NCBI GenBank assembly: GCA_964385645.1
Contig: CAYLPT010000226.1
Coordinates: forward strand, 1 to 39,555
Source of the DNA: CAYLPT01 sp964385645
GTDB taxonomy: Bacteria; Armatimonadota; Hebobacteria; Hebobacterales; Hebobacteraceae
DNA: 39,555 nucleotides
Reading direction: 5' to 3'
The position numbers and the translations under genes were made by a program. Positions 23,626 through 31,687 of this stretch are shown here, piece by piece. Below the pieces are notes generated by a model. That model saw only the letters and a program-made list of their open reading frames with translations. It did not search any database and was not told where the DNA came from. Each line of letters opens with the position of its first letter. The stretch's first letter is position 1.

Positions 23626-24328
23626 CCCCAGAGACGCCAGCCGCTGGCGCCTCTCGCCCCCGCCGCTCTACGAGCTCCGTCAGCCGCCCCACGCTGAGCT
23701 CCCCCAACGAGCCCACGACGCAGTCCGCCCCCGCGCCCTCCCCGGCCCGGAGCAGGGGTGTCGAGACCACCACGCACGCCATGCCCGCCGCCCTCGCCGC
23801 GGCCACGCCCTTGGGCGCGTCCTCGACCACAACACAGCGACCGGGCGGCATCCCCAGCAGCTCCGCGGCCCTCAGAAATGCCTCCGGGTCAGGCTTCGGC
23901 CTGGCGACATCCTCGAGCGCGACCGTAGCCTGGAAGTACCGCGCCAGGCCCTGAGCCGCGACCACGATCTCCATGGTGATCCGGGAGGCGGCGGTGGCGA
24001 GGGCGCAGGGGACGGCGCGGCGCTGCAGCTTCTCCAGCAGGGCCACTGCCCCCGGCATGGGACGCAGCTCCTGCCGCGCCAGGGCGCGGTAGAGCTGCGT
24101 CTTGCGCGCGAAAAGCCCAGGCCAGTCGCTCGCCCGCATCCCGCGCTGCTCCAGGAAGGAACGCACCAGCATCCCCTCCCTGGCCACGCGGGCCAGGAAC
24201 TCCTCCGGGTCGAGGCGGACGCCGAACTCCGAGGCGGCCTGCGCGTAGGCGCGGACCGTCAGCGGCTCGGAGTCCACCAGCACCCCGTCCATGTCGAAGA
24301 TCACCGCCCAGCCCGGCCGCGGCGCCAC
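23591..24328 (-). CDS. HAD-superfamily sugar phosphatase / beta-phosphoglucomutase-like
   Basis: A 245-residue protein from GTG 24328 (GTG 24304 is another option; no strong SD for either). Motif I FDMDGVLVDSE has both catalytic Asp (D12, D14); the cap region follows; then ATAASRITMEIV, DVARPKPDPEAFLRAAELLG (motif III Lys) and VVVEDAPKGVAAARAAGM (motif IV). This is the beta-phosphoglucomutase/phosphatase subgroup. It is 28 nt downstream of a GH130 phosphorylase, whose product is a sugar-1-phosphate, so it may act on that product as a mutase or phosphatase. The 30-residue Arg/Gly/Ala tail overlaps ntpD on the other strand and is probably an add-on. Confidence 0.8.
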   Translation of the reverse strand: MAPRPGWAVIFDMDGVLVDSEPLTVRAYAQAASEFGVRLDPEEFLARVAREGMLVRSFLEQRGMRASDWPGLFARKTQLYRALARQELRPMPGAVALLEKLQRRAVPCALATAASRITMEIVVAAQGLARYFQATVALEDVARPKPDPEAFLRAAELLGMPPGRCVVVEDAPKGVAAARAAGMACVVVSTPLLRAGEGAGADCVVGSLGELSVGRLTELVERRGREAPAAGVSGARRGGRPRACP

Positions 24329-24356
24329 CTTGCGCGCGGTGAACTCGGCCCGGCCC

Positions 24357-25349
24357 TCAGACGCAGGAGTTCTCCTTGATGAACGCAATGAGCTCGTCCA
24401 CATGGCAGAAAGCGAGCCCGGTCACGGTGTCCGCGCAGCCGTAGTACACCGCGATGCGGCCCGTGGGCGGGTCGGTGAGGGCGGCGCAGGGGAAGACCAC
24501 ATTGGGCACATCCCCGGCCAGCTCGTAGATCTGCCGTGGGTTCAGGATGTAGCGCGCGGTGCGCCGGATCACCTTCCAGGGCTGCTCCAGGTCGAGCAGC
24601 GCGGCCCCCGCACTGTAGACGAAGCCGTTGCAGCTCGTCAGCACGCCGTGGTAGATCAGCAGCCACCCCTCCCGGGTCTCGATGGGCGTGGGGCCGGCGC
24701 CCACCTTGGTGCTCTGCCACCCACCCACCGGGCTCATGACGTGGCGATGGCAGCCCCAGTGCACCATATCCGGGCTCTGGCTGAGGAAGACGTCGCCGAA
24801 GGGGGTGTGGCCGTTGTCGCTGGGGCGGTTGAGCATCACATACTTGCCAGCGATCTTGCGGGGGAACAGCACCCCGTTGCGGTTGTAGGGCAAGAGCGCG
24901 TTCTCCACCTTGTGGAAGGTCTTGAAGTCCTTTGTCCAGGCGAGGCCGATGCTGGGGCCGTGGTACCCGTGGCACCACTGCACCCAGTAGCGGTCCTCGA
25001 TCCAGCAGACCCGGGGGTCATAGCCGTACTCCCAGCGCAGCACCTCGGGGTCATCGGAGTCGCTGACGAATTCGATCCGCCTGGGATTGATGGTCCAGGA
25101 GAAGCCGTCCTCGCTGTGGCCCACGTGGAGTTGCATGGCCCGCCTGGTGTCGTCGCACCGGAACACGCCGGCGAACCGGCCCCGGAAGGGCACCACCGCG
25201 CTGTTGAAGATCGAGTTCGCGGTCGGGAACAGATCGCGCGGGATCACCGGGTTGCCGCTGTAGCGCCACATCACCCCCTCGTACCCCTTCGGCTTCTCCT
25301 CCCAGGGGATGTTCGGGAGCGGCTCTCCCACGATGGTGTGCGTGCTCAT
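24357..25349 (-). CDS. GH130 family beta-mannoside phosphorylase
   Basis: A 330-residue protein, ATG 25349 with AAGGAGAGG upstream. A five-bladed propeller with NSAVVPFRGRFAGVFRCDD, YGYDPRVCWIEDRYWVQWC, MLNRPSDNGHTPFGDVFLSQ and YELAGDVPNVVFPCAALTD fits GH130. These enzymes cleave beta-mannosidic links (mannosyl-glucose, mannobiose, mannan oligosaccharides) with phosphate, giving mannose-1-phosphate. The linked HAD gene fits sugar-phosphate processing. Which GH130 subfamily and linkage cannot be told without alignment. No signal peptide, so it acts in the cytoplasm on imported oligosaccharides. Confidence 0.85.
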   Translation of the reverse strand: MSTHTIVGEPLPNIPWEEKPKGYEGVMWRYSGNPVIPRDLFPTANSIFNSAVVPFRGRFAGVFRCDDTRRAMQLHVGHSEDGFSWTINPRRIEFVSDSDDPEVLRWEYGYDPRVCWIEDRYWVQWCHGYHGPSIGLAWTKDFKTFHKVENALLPYNRNGVLFPRKIAGKYVMLNRPSDNGHTPFGDVFLSQSPDMVHWGCHRHVMSPVGGWQSTKVGAGPTPIETREGWLLIYHGVLTSCNGFVYSAGAALLDLEQPWKVIRRTARYILNPRQIYELAGDVPNVVFPCAALTDPPTGRIAVYYGCADTVTGLAFCHVDELIAFIKENSCV

Positions 25350-25460
25350 CTGCCTCTCCTTGACTCGGCCGGGCCGGCCGCGCCTCGCCCGACCGGAGCG
25401 CGGCGGGCGGCCAGGGCCCGCCTGCCCGCTTGATTCCAGTTCGCCCACCGTGCCGCCTGC

Positions 25461-25489
25461 TTGACGGGGGTGGCCCGGCGTGCTAGTGT
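25461..25489 (+). promoter_or_regulatory. Promoter of the DUF3795 gene
   Basis: TTGACG (25461-25466), 17 bp, TAGTGT (25484-25489); start near 25496, about 29 nt before the ATG. Confidence 0.6.
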
Positions 25490-25524
25490 GCCCCCGGCAA
25501 CTTGGTGACCCCCGGGAGGGCGGC

Positions 25525-25875
25525 ATGAGCAGGATCCTCGCGGCGTGCGGGCTGGTGTGCAGCGAGTGCGAGGCCTACCAGGCGACACAGCGCGAAGACG
25601 CCGCCGCCATCGCCCGCATCGCCGCCGACTGGACCGCGCGCTATGGGCACTCCTTTGCCCCTGAGGACGTTTGGTGCGACGGCTGCATGACCGCCGGAGA
25701 GCGCAAGTGCAGCCACGCCCGTGACGGGTGCCAGCTGCGGGCCTGCGCGGTCGCTCGAGGGGCGCCCACCTGCGCCGAGTGCGGCGACTATCCCTGCGAG
25801 CCGCTCGCCTCCTTCCTGGAGAACGTGCCCGAGGCTCGCCAAGGCCTGGAGGCTGTCCGCCGGGGAGAGGCCTGA
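25525..25875 (+). CDS. DUF3795 family Cys-rich protein
   Basis: A 116-residue protein, ATG with GGGAGGG upstream. ILAACGLVCSECEAYQATQ at the N-terminus, VWCDGCMTAGERKCSHARDG in the middle and CAECGDYPCEPLASF at the end match DUF3795, small proteins with three cysteine pairs thought to bind zinc. Function unknown. It is transcribed on its own, divergently from the GH130 gene. Confidence 0.8.
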   Translation: MSRILAACGLVCSECEAYQATQREDAAAIARIAADWTARYGHSFAPEDVWCDGCMTAGERKCSHARDGCQLRACAVARGAPTCAECGDYPCEPLASFLENVPEARQGLEAVRRGEA

Positions 25876-25929
25876 GGGGGGCGCCTGCCCCGCGGATGTG
25901 GAATGTCCTCCATGGGCGGCCGGCCGGCG

Positions 25930-25959
25930 TTGAAATCGCCGGTGGGCCTCACATAGACT
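25930..25959 (+). promoter_or_regulatory. Probable promoter of the stalk-domain gene
   Basis: TTGAAA (25930-25935), 18 bp, TAGACT (25954-25959). Lies in the 142-bp gap before the gene at 26018; spacing is at the upper limit, so moderate confidence. Confidence 0.45.
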
Positions 25960-26017
25960 CTACACGGTGGACCCGGCGCGCAGGGCGAGGCGCGTGGCCC
26001 GCCGAGGAGGAGCGACC

Positions 26018-27043
26018 ATGCGAGGTCAGTGGCGGCTGGTGCTGCTGGCAGCGGTGCTTGGCTTCCTGCCTGTGAGCCAGGCGTGGGCCCAGGACTACAT
26101 CCCCATCGAGACCTATGGCGCAACGCCCTTCGTCTACCAGGGCTACAGCTACGTTCCCCTCAGGAGCACAGCCGAGTTCCTGGGCGCGGCACTGCTGTGG
26201 GACAGCCTCGAGCACCGGGCCGTGGTGGCCTACGGGGACCGCGAGCTGGCGCTGGTGGTCGGCAGCACCACGGCGCACTACGCTGGACAGCCGGTCGTAC
26301 TGCCCGCGCCGCCCGTGTTCGTGGGCGGCCAGGTGCTCGTGCCCGCGACCGTCTTTGGCCGGTACCTGGGGGCGCCCGTGCGCTGGGACGAAGGCCGGCG
26401 TTGGGTGCTCGTCCAAGGGCCCAGGGGCTGGGGCTACTACCGGCCCGCCCCAGGTCCGCCTCCCCGCATAGGGCCCTTCCTGCGCGGCGCCGGCCCGCCT
26501 CCCTGGGCCCCCGCGCACGGCCGCCGGCGCCAGGAAGCCTATCGCGCGGGGGTGTATGCGCCGGTCGCCTTCGTCCACACCGGCGTCACCTACGTGCCCC
26601 TGCGTGACCTGGCCTCATTCGTCGGCGCCGTCCTGCTGTGGGATGCGGGCCGCGCGGTCCTCGTGCATGACGGCCGCGAGTTCGCCGTGGTAGTCGGCAG
26701 CCGGACCGTCCACTACGGGCCCCGCGCCATCGCCCTCCCCGGCCCCCCCATCATCGTCCAGAACACTACCTTCGTCCCCGTTGACCTCGCCCGTGAGCTC
26801 GGCCTCGAGGTGAGGCGGGCCGACCGGAAGCTCCATCTGAGCGGGCCCCGCGGCGCCTGGGACCTCGACCTTTCCCCTCAGCCCCCAGGACGGGTCCACG
26901 GCGGCGCAGTCGAGGGCGGTCGCGCCTCGGCGCCCGCGCGGCCGGGTGCCGCCGCGCCCCCGGCGCGAGGGAGGGGCGAGCCGGCCGGCCGAGGGAGAGG
27001 TGAAGCCGCCGAGCGCGGCCGCGGCCGAGGCCGCAGAGGGTAG
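26018..27043 (+). CDS. Secreted protein with two stalk (copper amine oxidase N-terminal-like) domains and an RG-rich tail
   Basis: A 341-residue protein, ATG with GAGGAGG upstream. Signal peptide MRGQWRLVLLAAVLGFLPVS ending near AWA. Two related domains follow: PFVYQGYSYVPLRSTAEFLG..LLWD (about 35-130) and AFVHTGVTYVPLRDLASFVG..LLWD (about 185-285), each the pattern of the copper amine oxidase N-terminal (stalk) domain, found in cell-surface proteins of Firmicutes and Armatimonadota. A Pro/Gly/Tyr-rich linker (GYYRPAPGPPP) separates them. The last 60 residues are a GRGEPAGRGRG-type Arg/Gly tail, highly basic and probably disordered; it may bind polyanions of the cell wall. No catalytic residues recognised. 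Confidence 0.75.
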   Translation: MRGQWRLVLLAAVLGFLPVSQAWAQDYIPIETYGATPFVYQGYSYVPLRSTAEFLGAALLWDSLEHRAVVAYGDRELALVVGSTTAHYAGQPVVLPAPPVFVGGQVLVPATVFGRYLGAPVRWDEGRRWVLVQGPRGWGYYRPAPGPPPRIGPFLRGAGPPPWAPAHGRRRQEAYRAGVYAPVAFVHTGVTYVPLRDLASFVGAVLLWDAGRAVLVHDGREFAVVVGSRTVHYGPRAIALPGPPIIVQNTTFVPVDLARELGLEVRRADRKLHLSGPRGAWDLDLSPQPPGRVHGGAVEGGRASAPARPGAAAPPARGRGEPAGRGRGEAAERGRGRGRRG

Positions 27044-27063
27044 CCCGACCTCCTGCACGCGGC

Positions 27064-27092
27064 TTGACGCACCGCCCGGCCTTCCCTAGTAT
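27064..27092 (+). promoter_or_regulatory. Promoter of the GT-C-like membrane protein gene
   Basis: TTGACG (27064-27069), 17 bp, TAGTAT (27087-27092). The expected start near 27099 is only about 3 nt before the ATG at 27102, implying an almost leaderless mRNA; no SD is visible. Confidence 0.6.
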
Positions 27093-27101
27093 GGCCGCGA
27101 A

Positions 27102-28514
27102 ATGTCGCGCCAGCAGGAGCCGGAGCGGAGGTCGGAGCGCAGGCGGGCCTGGCTGATCGGGCTCACGCTGCTCTGCTGCTACGGCTTCTTCTACTACCCG
27201 GGCGGCAACGACAACGTCGAATCCCGGCACGCCCAGATCGTCGCCCTGGCCGACCACCGCACCCTCGTCATTGACCCCTACCACCACTGGACCGGCGACA
27301 AGGCCTTCCACCGCGGCCACTACTACAGCGACAAGCTCATCGGCCCCACCCTTGCCGCCGCGCCCATCTACTGGCTGAGCCGCCGGCTTATCGCCACCCG
27401 TCTCGACGACCCGCGGCTCTCCCTCATGCTCGCGCTGCGCGTCGCCAACCTGCTCACCAATGCAGCGCCGTCGGCCCTCGTCATCGGGCTGTTCTACCTG
27501 TTCCTGGCGGAGTTCGGGCTCGGCGCCGGCCTGCGGGCGTGGCTCGCCTTCACCTGGGGGCTGGGCACGCTGGCGCTGCCCTACTCCACGGCGCTCTTCG
27601 GCCACCAGTTCGCCGCCGCCTGTGTCGCCGGCTCCTTCATGCTGCTCCGCCGCCAGGCGCAGGGCTTGTCGCCCTGGGGCGCTCTGGGCGCGGGCGCGCT
27701 GGCCGGCCTGGCGGCGATCTCGGACTTCATGGGTGTCGTCGTCGCGGCGCTCCTCGGCCTGTACGCCATCGTGCTTGCCGCGCGCGCCGGGGGGCGGCAA
27801 GCGCCGTCCCGCATCTCCGCCTTCGCCGCCGCCGCGCTTGCCGTCATCTCCCTCCAGCTTGCCGCCAACTGGGCCAGCTTTGGCAGCCCGCTCACCTTCG
27901 CGCACGCCCACCACGCCTCCTATGCCGCGCGCCACAGCCGCGGCTTCTTCGGCATACACAGGCCCGACCCCGTCGCCCTCTACCAGCTCACCCTGGGCCC
28001 CTACCGGGGGCTCTTCTTCGGCAGCCCCGTGCTGCTGTTGGCGCTGCCCGGCTTCCTGCTCCTCGGGCGCGCGCGCCGTGCGGAGGCCGCCCTCGCCGCG
28101 GCCGCGTGGCTGGGCGTGTTGCTGCTGCACTCCGGATATGAGGACTGGCCGGCGGGCACGGCCTACGGCCCCCGCTATCAGGCGCCGCTCATCCCCCTGC
28201 TGGTCTACGCCGTCGCCGCCGCGGCCCCGCGCTCGCCCTTCGCCCTCAAGGGGCTCGCCTCCGTCTCCATCGCCCTCAATCTCATCGTCTGCGCACAGAA
28301 CCCCTTCGGCATCCCGGTTGACGTGGCCAACCCCCTCGCCGTAGCCCTCGCCCGCTTCTCCGTCGGCGACCTCCAGCGCGGCAACCTCGGCATGCTGCTC
28401 GGACTGTCAGGGCTCTGGAGCCTCCTGCCGCTGGCCGGGGTCCTGGCGATGCTCCTCTACGCCCTCTCCCGCGTGGGCGGGCGCGAGCTCCCGGCCCGCC
28501 GCGCCGGCTCGTGA
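27102..28514 (+). CDS. Multi-spanning membrane protein, GT-C glycosyltransferase-like
   Basis: A 470-residue protein with about ten membrane helices starting at residue 17. The first external loop carries GGNDNVESRHAQIVALADHR and TGDKAFHRGHYYSDKLIGPT, acidic and His-rich as in polyprenyl-sugar-dependent GT-C transferases, and a later loop has YEDWPAGTAYGPRYQAPLIP. Such proteins glycosylate lipids or surface polymers. No nearby sugar genes identify the donor, so only the fold class is suggested; a plain integral membrane protein of unknown function is the alternative. Confidence 0.55.
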   Translation: MSRQQEPERRSERRRAWLIGLTLLCCYGFFYYPGGNDNVESRHAQIVALADHRTLVIDPYHHWTGDKAFHRGHYYSDKLIGPTLAAAPIYWLSRRLIATRLDDPRLSLMLALRVANLLTNAAPSALVIGLFYLFLAEFGLGAGLRAWLAFTWGLGTLALPYSTALFGHQFAAACVAGSFMLLRRQAQGLSPWGALGAGALAGLAAISDFMGVVVAALLGLYAIVLAARAGGRQAPSRISAFAAAALAVISLQLAANWASFGSPLTFAHAHHASYAARHSRGFFGIHRPDPVALYQLTLGPYRGLFFGSPVLLLALPGFLLLGRARRAEAALAAAAWLGVLLLHSGYEDWPAGTAYGPRYQAPLIPLLVYAVAAAAPRSPFALKGLASVSIALNLIVCAQNPFGIPVDVANPLAVALARFSVGDLQRGNLGMLLGLSGLWSLLPLAGVLAMLLYALSRVGGRELPARRAGS

Positions 28515-28539
28515 CGACGCCCGCCTTCTGTGGTACTCT
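28511..28539 (+). promoter_or_regulatory. Promoter of the thiECL operon
   Basis: GTGACG (28511-28516), 17 bp, TACTCT (28534-28539). The -35 box contains the TGA stop of the preceding gene. The leader is about 22 nt, too short for a TPP riboswitch. Confidence 0.5.
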
Positions 28540-28567
28540 AGGCGCGTCGCGGCGGGGAGCGGCGAAG

Positions 28568-29218
28568 ATGATCGAGGGCGGCCTGTGTGTGATCACGCGG
28601 CGGGTGGAGCGCCTGGGGCGCGAGCACCGCGACGTTGCGGCCGCGGCCCTGGAGGGAGGGGCGCGGCTGATCCAGGTCAGGGACAAGGAGCTCAGCACGC
28701 GCCGGCTGTTCGAGGTGGTGCTCGATATCCGTCCCCTGGTCCGCGCGGCGGGCGCGCGGCTGATCGTGAACGACCGGGTGGACATCGCCCTCGCCGCCGA
28801 GGCGGACGGCGTGCACGTCGGCGACGAGGACCTGCCGGCGGCCCAGGCCCGGCGGCTGCTGGGGCCGGAGGCCATCGTCGGCGTCTCGGTGGCGAGCGCG
28901 GCCGAGGCGCGGGCGGCGGAGGCGGCCGGCGCGAGCTATGTAAGCGTCGGCCCCATCTTCGCGACGGGCTCCAAGCCCGACGCGGGGCGGCCGATCGGCG
29001 CCGCCGCGATCGGCGAGATCAAGCGCGCGGTGGACGTGCCGGTGCTTGCGATCGGCGGCATTAGGCGCGACAATGCTGCAGAGATGATCCGGGCCGGGGC
29101 CGACGGCGTGGCGGTGATCTCCGCGGTTGCGGAGGCCGCTGATATGGTCTGCGCAACCGCGGAGCTGCTGCGCCTGATCGGCGGGGCGCGCCCCGGGCCC
29201 GGCGGAGCACGTGGATGA
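28568..29218 (+). CDS. thiE: Thiamine-phosphate synthase ThiE
   Basis: A 216-residue TIM-barrel protein, ATG 28568 with GGGGAG upstream. GARLIQVRDKELSTRRLFEV, LIVNDRVDIALAAEADGVHV and ASYVSVGPIFATGSKPDAGR are the ThiE core motifs (diphosphate and thiazole binding), and VPVLAIGGIRRDNAAEMIRA completes the barrel. It joins HMP-pyrophosphate to thiazole phosphate, giving thiamine phosphate. Its stop overlaps the thiC start (ATGA), so synthesis is coupled. Confidence 0.93.
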   Translation: MIEGGLCVITRRVERLGREHRDVAAAALEGGARLIQVRDKELSTRRLFEVVLDIRPLVRAAGARLIVNDRVDIALAAEADGVHVGDEDLPAAQARRLLGPEAIVGVSVASAAEARAAEAAGASYVSVGPIFATGSKPDAGRPIGAAAIGEIKRAVDVPVLAIGGIRRDNAAEMIRAGADGVAVISAVAEAADMVCATAELLRLIGGARPGPGGARG

Positions 29219-30501
29219 CGCAGCTTGAGCGAGCGAGAGCGGGCGAGGTCACGCCGGAGTGCGCGGCCGCGGCCCAGGCCGAGGGTATCGCCCCGGAGGT
29301 CCTGCGCGACTCGGTGGCCGCCGGGCTGGCGGTGATCCCCGCCAACCGGAACCATGCCGGGCTGCGGCCGGCCGCCATCGGGGCCGGCGTCCGGGTGAAG
29401 GTCAACGCCAACATCGGGACCTCGGCCGAGGACCCTGACCCCGAGGGAGCGGTGGCGCGGGCGCGTGCCGCGCTCGCCGCCGGCGCCGACGCGGTGATGG
29501 ACCTCAGCACAGCCGGCGACCTCGACGAGATCCGCCGCCGCGTGATCGCCCACTGCCCAGCGCCTGTCGGCACGGTGCCGATCTACCAGGCCGCCATCGC
29601 GGCCATCGCCCGAGGCGGCGGGGTGGCGGCGATGACCGAGGAGGACCTGTTCGCCGTAATCCGCAGGCAAGCCGAGGACGGCGTTGACTTCATCACCGTT
29701 CACTGCGGCGTGACCCAGGCGACCGCTCGCCTGGCCACAGAGGGAAACCGTCTGGCCGGCGTGGTGAGCCGCGGCGGCGCCTTCACCATCTGCTGGATGA
29801 GGGCCCACGGGCGCGAGAACCCTCTGTATGCCCGATACGACGAACTGCTGAACATCTGCCGCGAGCACGACGTCACCCTCAGCCTCGGCGACGGCCTGCG
29901 GCCGGGCTGCCTGGCCGACGGCACCGACGCCGCGCAGGTCGCCGAGACCGCGCTCCTCGGCGACCTGGTGCTGAGAGCCCGCGCGGCCGGCGTGCAGGTG
30001 ATGGTGGAGGGCCCCGGCCACCTGCCCCTGGATCAGGTGACGGCGAACGTGGTGCTCGAGAAGCGGCTCTGTCACGGCGCCCCCTTCTATGTGCTCGGCC
30101 CCATCGTCACCGACGTCGCGCCCGGCTACGACCACATCACGGGGGGCATCGGCGGCGCGCTCGCCGCAATGGCAGGGGCTGACTTTCTGTGTTACCTGAC
30201 GCCTGCTGAGCACCTATCCCTGCCCACCGACTCCGAGGTCCGCGAGGGCGTGATCGTCACCCGCATCGCCGCGCACGCGGCCGACATCGTCCGCCTCGGC
30301 CCGCGCGCCCGCCGCTGGGATGATGAGATGGCACAGGCCCGCGGGACGCTCGACTGGCCGGCGCAGTTCCGCCTGGCGCTCGACCCCGAGCGCGCCCGCG
30401 CCCGCTACCGCGCGGGGGGAGAACGCGGTGAGGCCTGCTCGATGTGCGGGCCCTACTGCGTTTACGCGCTTCTCAGGCAGGCCGAGGCCCCTACCAGGTG
30501 A
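29215..30501 (+). CDS. thiC: Short-form ThiC, HMP-phosphate synthase (radical SAM)
   Basis: A 428-residue protein. AGLAVIPANRNHAGLRPAAI, GVRVKVNANIGTS, GADAVMDLSTAGDLDEIRRR and VMVEGPGHLPLDQVTANV are ThiC hallmarks. It makes the pyrimidine (HMP) of thiamine from AIR. The C-terminal cluster site reads CSMCGPYC, spaced CX2CX3C, one residue shorter than the CX2CX4C of E. coli ThiC, as I recall for some short anaerobic forms. The length (about 430 against 600+) also fits that class, which includes the 5-hydroxybenzimidazole synthase BzaF. Neighbours thiE and thiL argue for a thiamine role. Its stop overlaps the thiL start. Confidence 0.88.
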   Translation: MTQLERARAGEVTPECAAAAQAEGIAPEVLRDSVAAGLAVIPANRNHAGLRPAAIGAGVRVKVNANIGTSAEDPDPEGAVARARAALAAGADAVMDLSTAGDLDEIRRRVIAHCPAPVGTVPIYQAAIAAIARGGGVAAMTEEDLFAVIRRQAEDGVDFITVHCGVTQATARLATEGNRLAGVVSRGGAFTICWMRAHGRENPLYARYDELLNICREHDVTLSLGDGLRPGCLADGTDAAQVAETALLGDLVLRARAAGVQVMVEGPGHLPLDQVTANVVLEKRLCHGAPFYVLGPIVTDVAPGYDHITGGIGGALAAMAGADFLCYLTPAEHLSLPTDSEVREGVIVTRIAAHAADIVRLGPRARRWDDEMAQARGTLDWPAQFRLALDPERARARYRAGGERGEACSMCGPYCVYALLRQAEAPTR

Positions 30502-31529
30502 CGCCCGAGCCCGGCGAGGCGATCCGCACGGTGGGCGAAGACAGGCTCGTCGCGCGCCTGCGCGCCCTCGCCTCGCGCGGGCTCGGGGCCTCCGTCGTCG
30601 TCGGCCCCGGCGACGACGCCGCCGCGCTCCGCCTGCCGGGCGACCGCCTCCTGCTGTTCGCCTGCGACATGATGGTCGAGGGCGTTCATTTCCGGCGGGA
30701 CTGGGCGACGCCCGAGCAGATCGGGTGGAAGGCCGTCGTCCAGAACCTCAGCGACATCGCGGCCATGGGCGGCGAGCCGGGTTTCCTGGTCTCCTCGGTG
30801 GGCGCGCCCGGCGACACCCTCTCCTGCGTCGCCGAGGGCATCGCGCAGGGCCTGGCTCGCGCGGCCTCGGAGCACGGCGCGAGCCTGGTCGGCGGCGACC
30901 TCGTCGGCTCGCCCGGACCCCTGATCGTTGACGTGGCGGTGGTCGGCTCGGTCGAGGAGGCGCTCATGCTCCGTCGGAGCGGCGCCCGCCCCGGAGACGC
31001 GATCCTCGTCACCGGCGCGCTCGGCGCCTCCGCGGCCGGGCTGGCGGCCCTGCTCCGCGGGCTGCGAGACGACCGCCGCCCCGAGGTCGCCGCCGCGCTG
31101 CGCGCCCACCGCGAGCCGCGGCCCCGGCTCGCCGAGGCGCGGGCCATCGCGGCCACGCGGCTCGCCACCGCGATGATGGACCTCAGCGACGGTCTCGCCC
31201 AGGACCTCCGGCGGATGTGCCGGGAGAGTGGCGTGGGCGCGCGGGTGTGGGCCGCCCGCGTCCCCGCTCATCCGTCGTGCCAGTGGGTCGCCAGCCTGCT
31301 GGGCGAGAATGCGCTCACCTGGGCACTCGCCGGCGGCGAGGACTACGAGCTGCTGTTCACGTGCCCTGCCGGCGCGGTTGACGAGATCGCCCGCTCCGTC
31401 GAAGCTGCCACCGGCACGCCCGTCACCGCGATCGGCGAGGTGGTCGAGGGGGACGGGGCCAGCCTGCTGGAGGCCGACGGCCGGCCGCTCCCGTGGCCCG
31501 CGGGCTTCGAGCACTTCGGCCGCGCCTGA
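30498..31529 (+). CDS. thiL: Thiamine-monophosphate kinase ThiL
   Basis: A 343-residue protein, GTG 30498 overlapping the thiC TGA. VVVGPGDDAAALRL, FACDMMVEGVHFRRDW, VVQNLSDIAAMGGEPGFLVS and TAMMDLSDGLAQDL are the ATP/Mg and substrate motifs of ThiL. It phosphorylates thiamine phosphate to TPP, the last step, so thiE-thiC-thiL is a compact thiamine unit. The C-terminal PWPAGFEHFGRA is duplicated at 36714-36766, the far side of the next four genes. Confidence 0.92.
   Translation: MTPEPGEAIRTVGEDRLVARLRALASRGLGASVVVGPGDDAAALRLPGDRLLLFACDMMVEGVHFRRDWATPEQIGWKAVVQNLSDIAAMGGEPGFLVSSVGAPGDTLSCVAEGIAQGLARAASEHGASLVGGDLVGSPGPLIVDVAVVGSVEEALMLRRSGARPGDAILVTGALGASAAGLAALLRGLRDDRRPEVAAALRAHREPRPRLAEARAIAATRLATAMMDLSDGLAQDLRRMCRESGVGARVWAARVPAHPSCQWVASLLGENALTWALAGGEDYELLFTCPAGAVDEIARSVEAATGTPVTAIGEVVEGDGASLLEADGRPLPWPAGFEHFGRA
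31494..31523 (+). repeat. Direct repeat copy 1 (inside the thiL 3' end)
   Basis: Thirty bases matching 36723-36752 at 28 positions; both mismatches are silent in the ThiL frame (codons for Pro and Ala). Together the copies bracket the 5.2-kb cassette of four envelope genes. Confidence 0.8.
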
Positions 31530-31558
31530 GAGGCGGGACAAGGCGGGCCCGAGGGGGG

Positions 31559-31587
31559 TTGACAAGGGGGGGCATCTGTGCTACACA
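31559..31587 (+). promoter_or_regulatory. Promoter of the double-glycine cassette
   Basis: TTGACA (31559-31564), 17 bp, TACACA (31582-31587), 30 nt after the thiL stop. Start near 31594 leaves about 94 nt of leader. Confidence 0.65.
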
Positions 31588-31687
31588 CACAACGATGGGT
31601 CGTCCTTGCCCCTGGGGTCTTGGGGCGTCGGTCGGTGTGTTCTCGCGCTGGGTATCCCGCTGAGAGTCTGCTCGTTCGGAGGCACGC

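Noticed and set aside
26766..28130. A 454-codon open frame on the minus strand
   Set aside because: Gly/Glu/Ala-rich shadow of the stalk-domain and GT-C-like genes.
28540..28567. TPP riboswitch before thiE
   Set aside because: The leader is only about 22 nt, too short for the element.
31530..31687. TPP riboswitch candidate (CTGAGA near 31661)
   Set aside because: Only the CUGAGA hexamer is present; the rest of the conserved THI-box core is absent and the gene downstream is not for thiamine.
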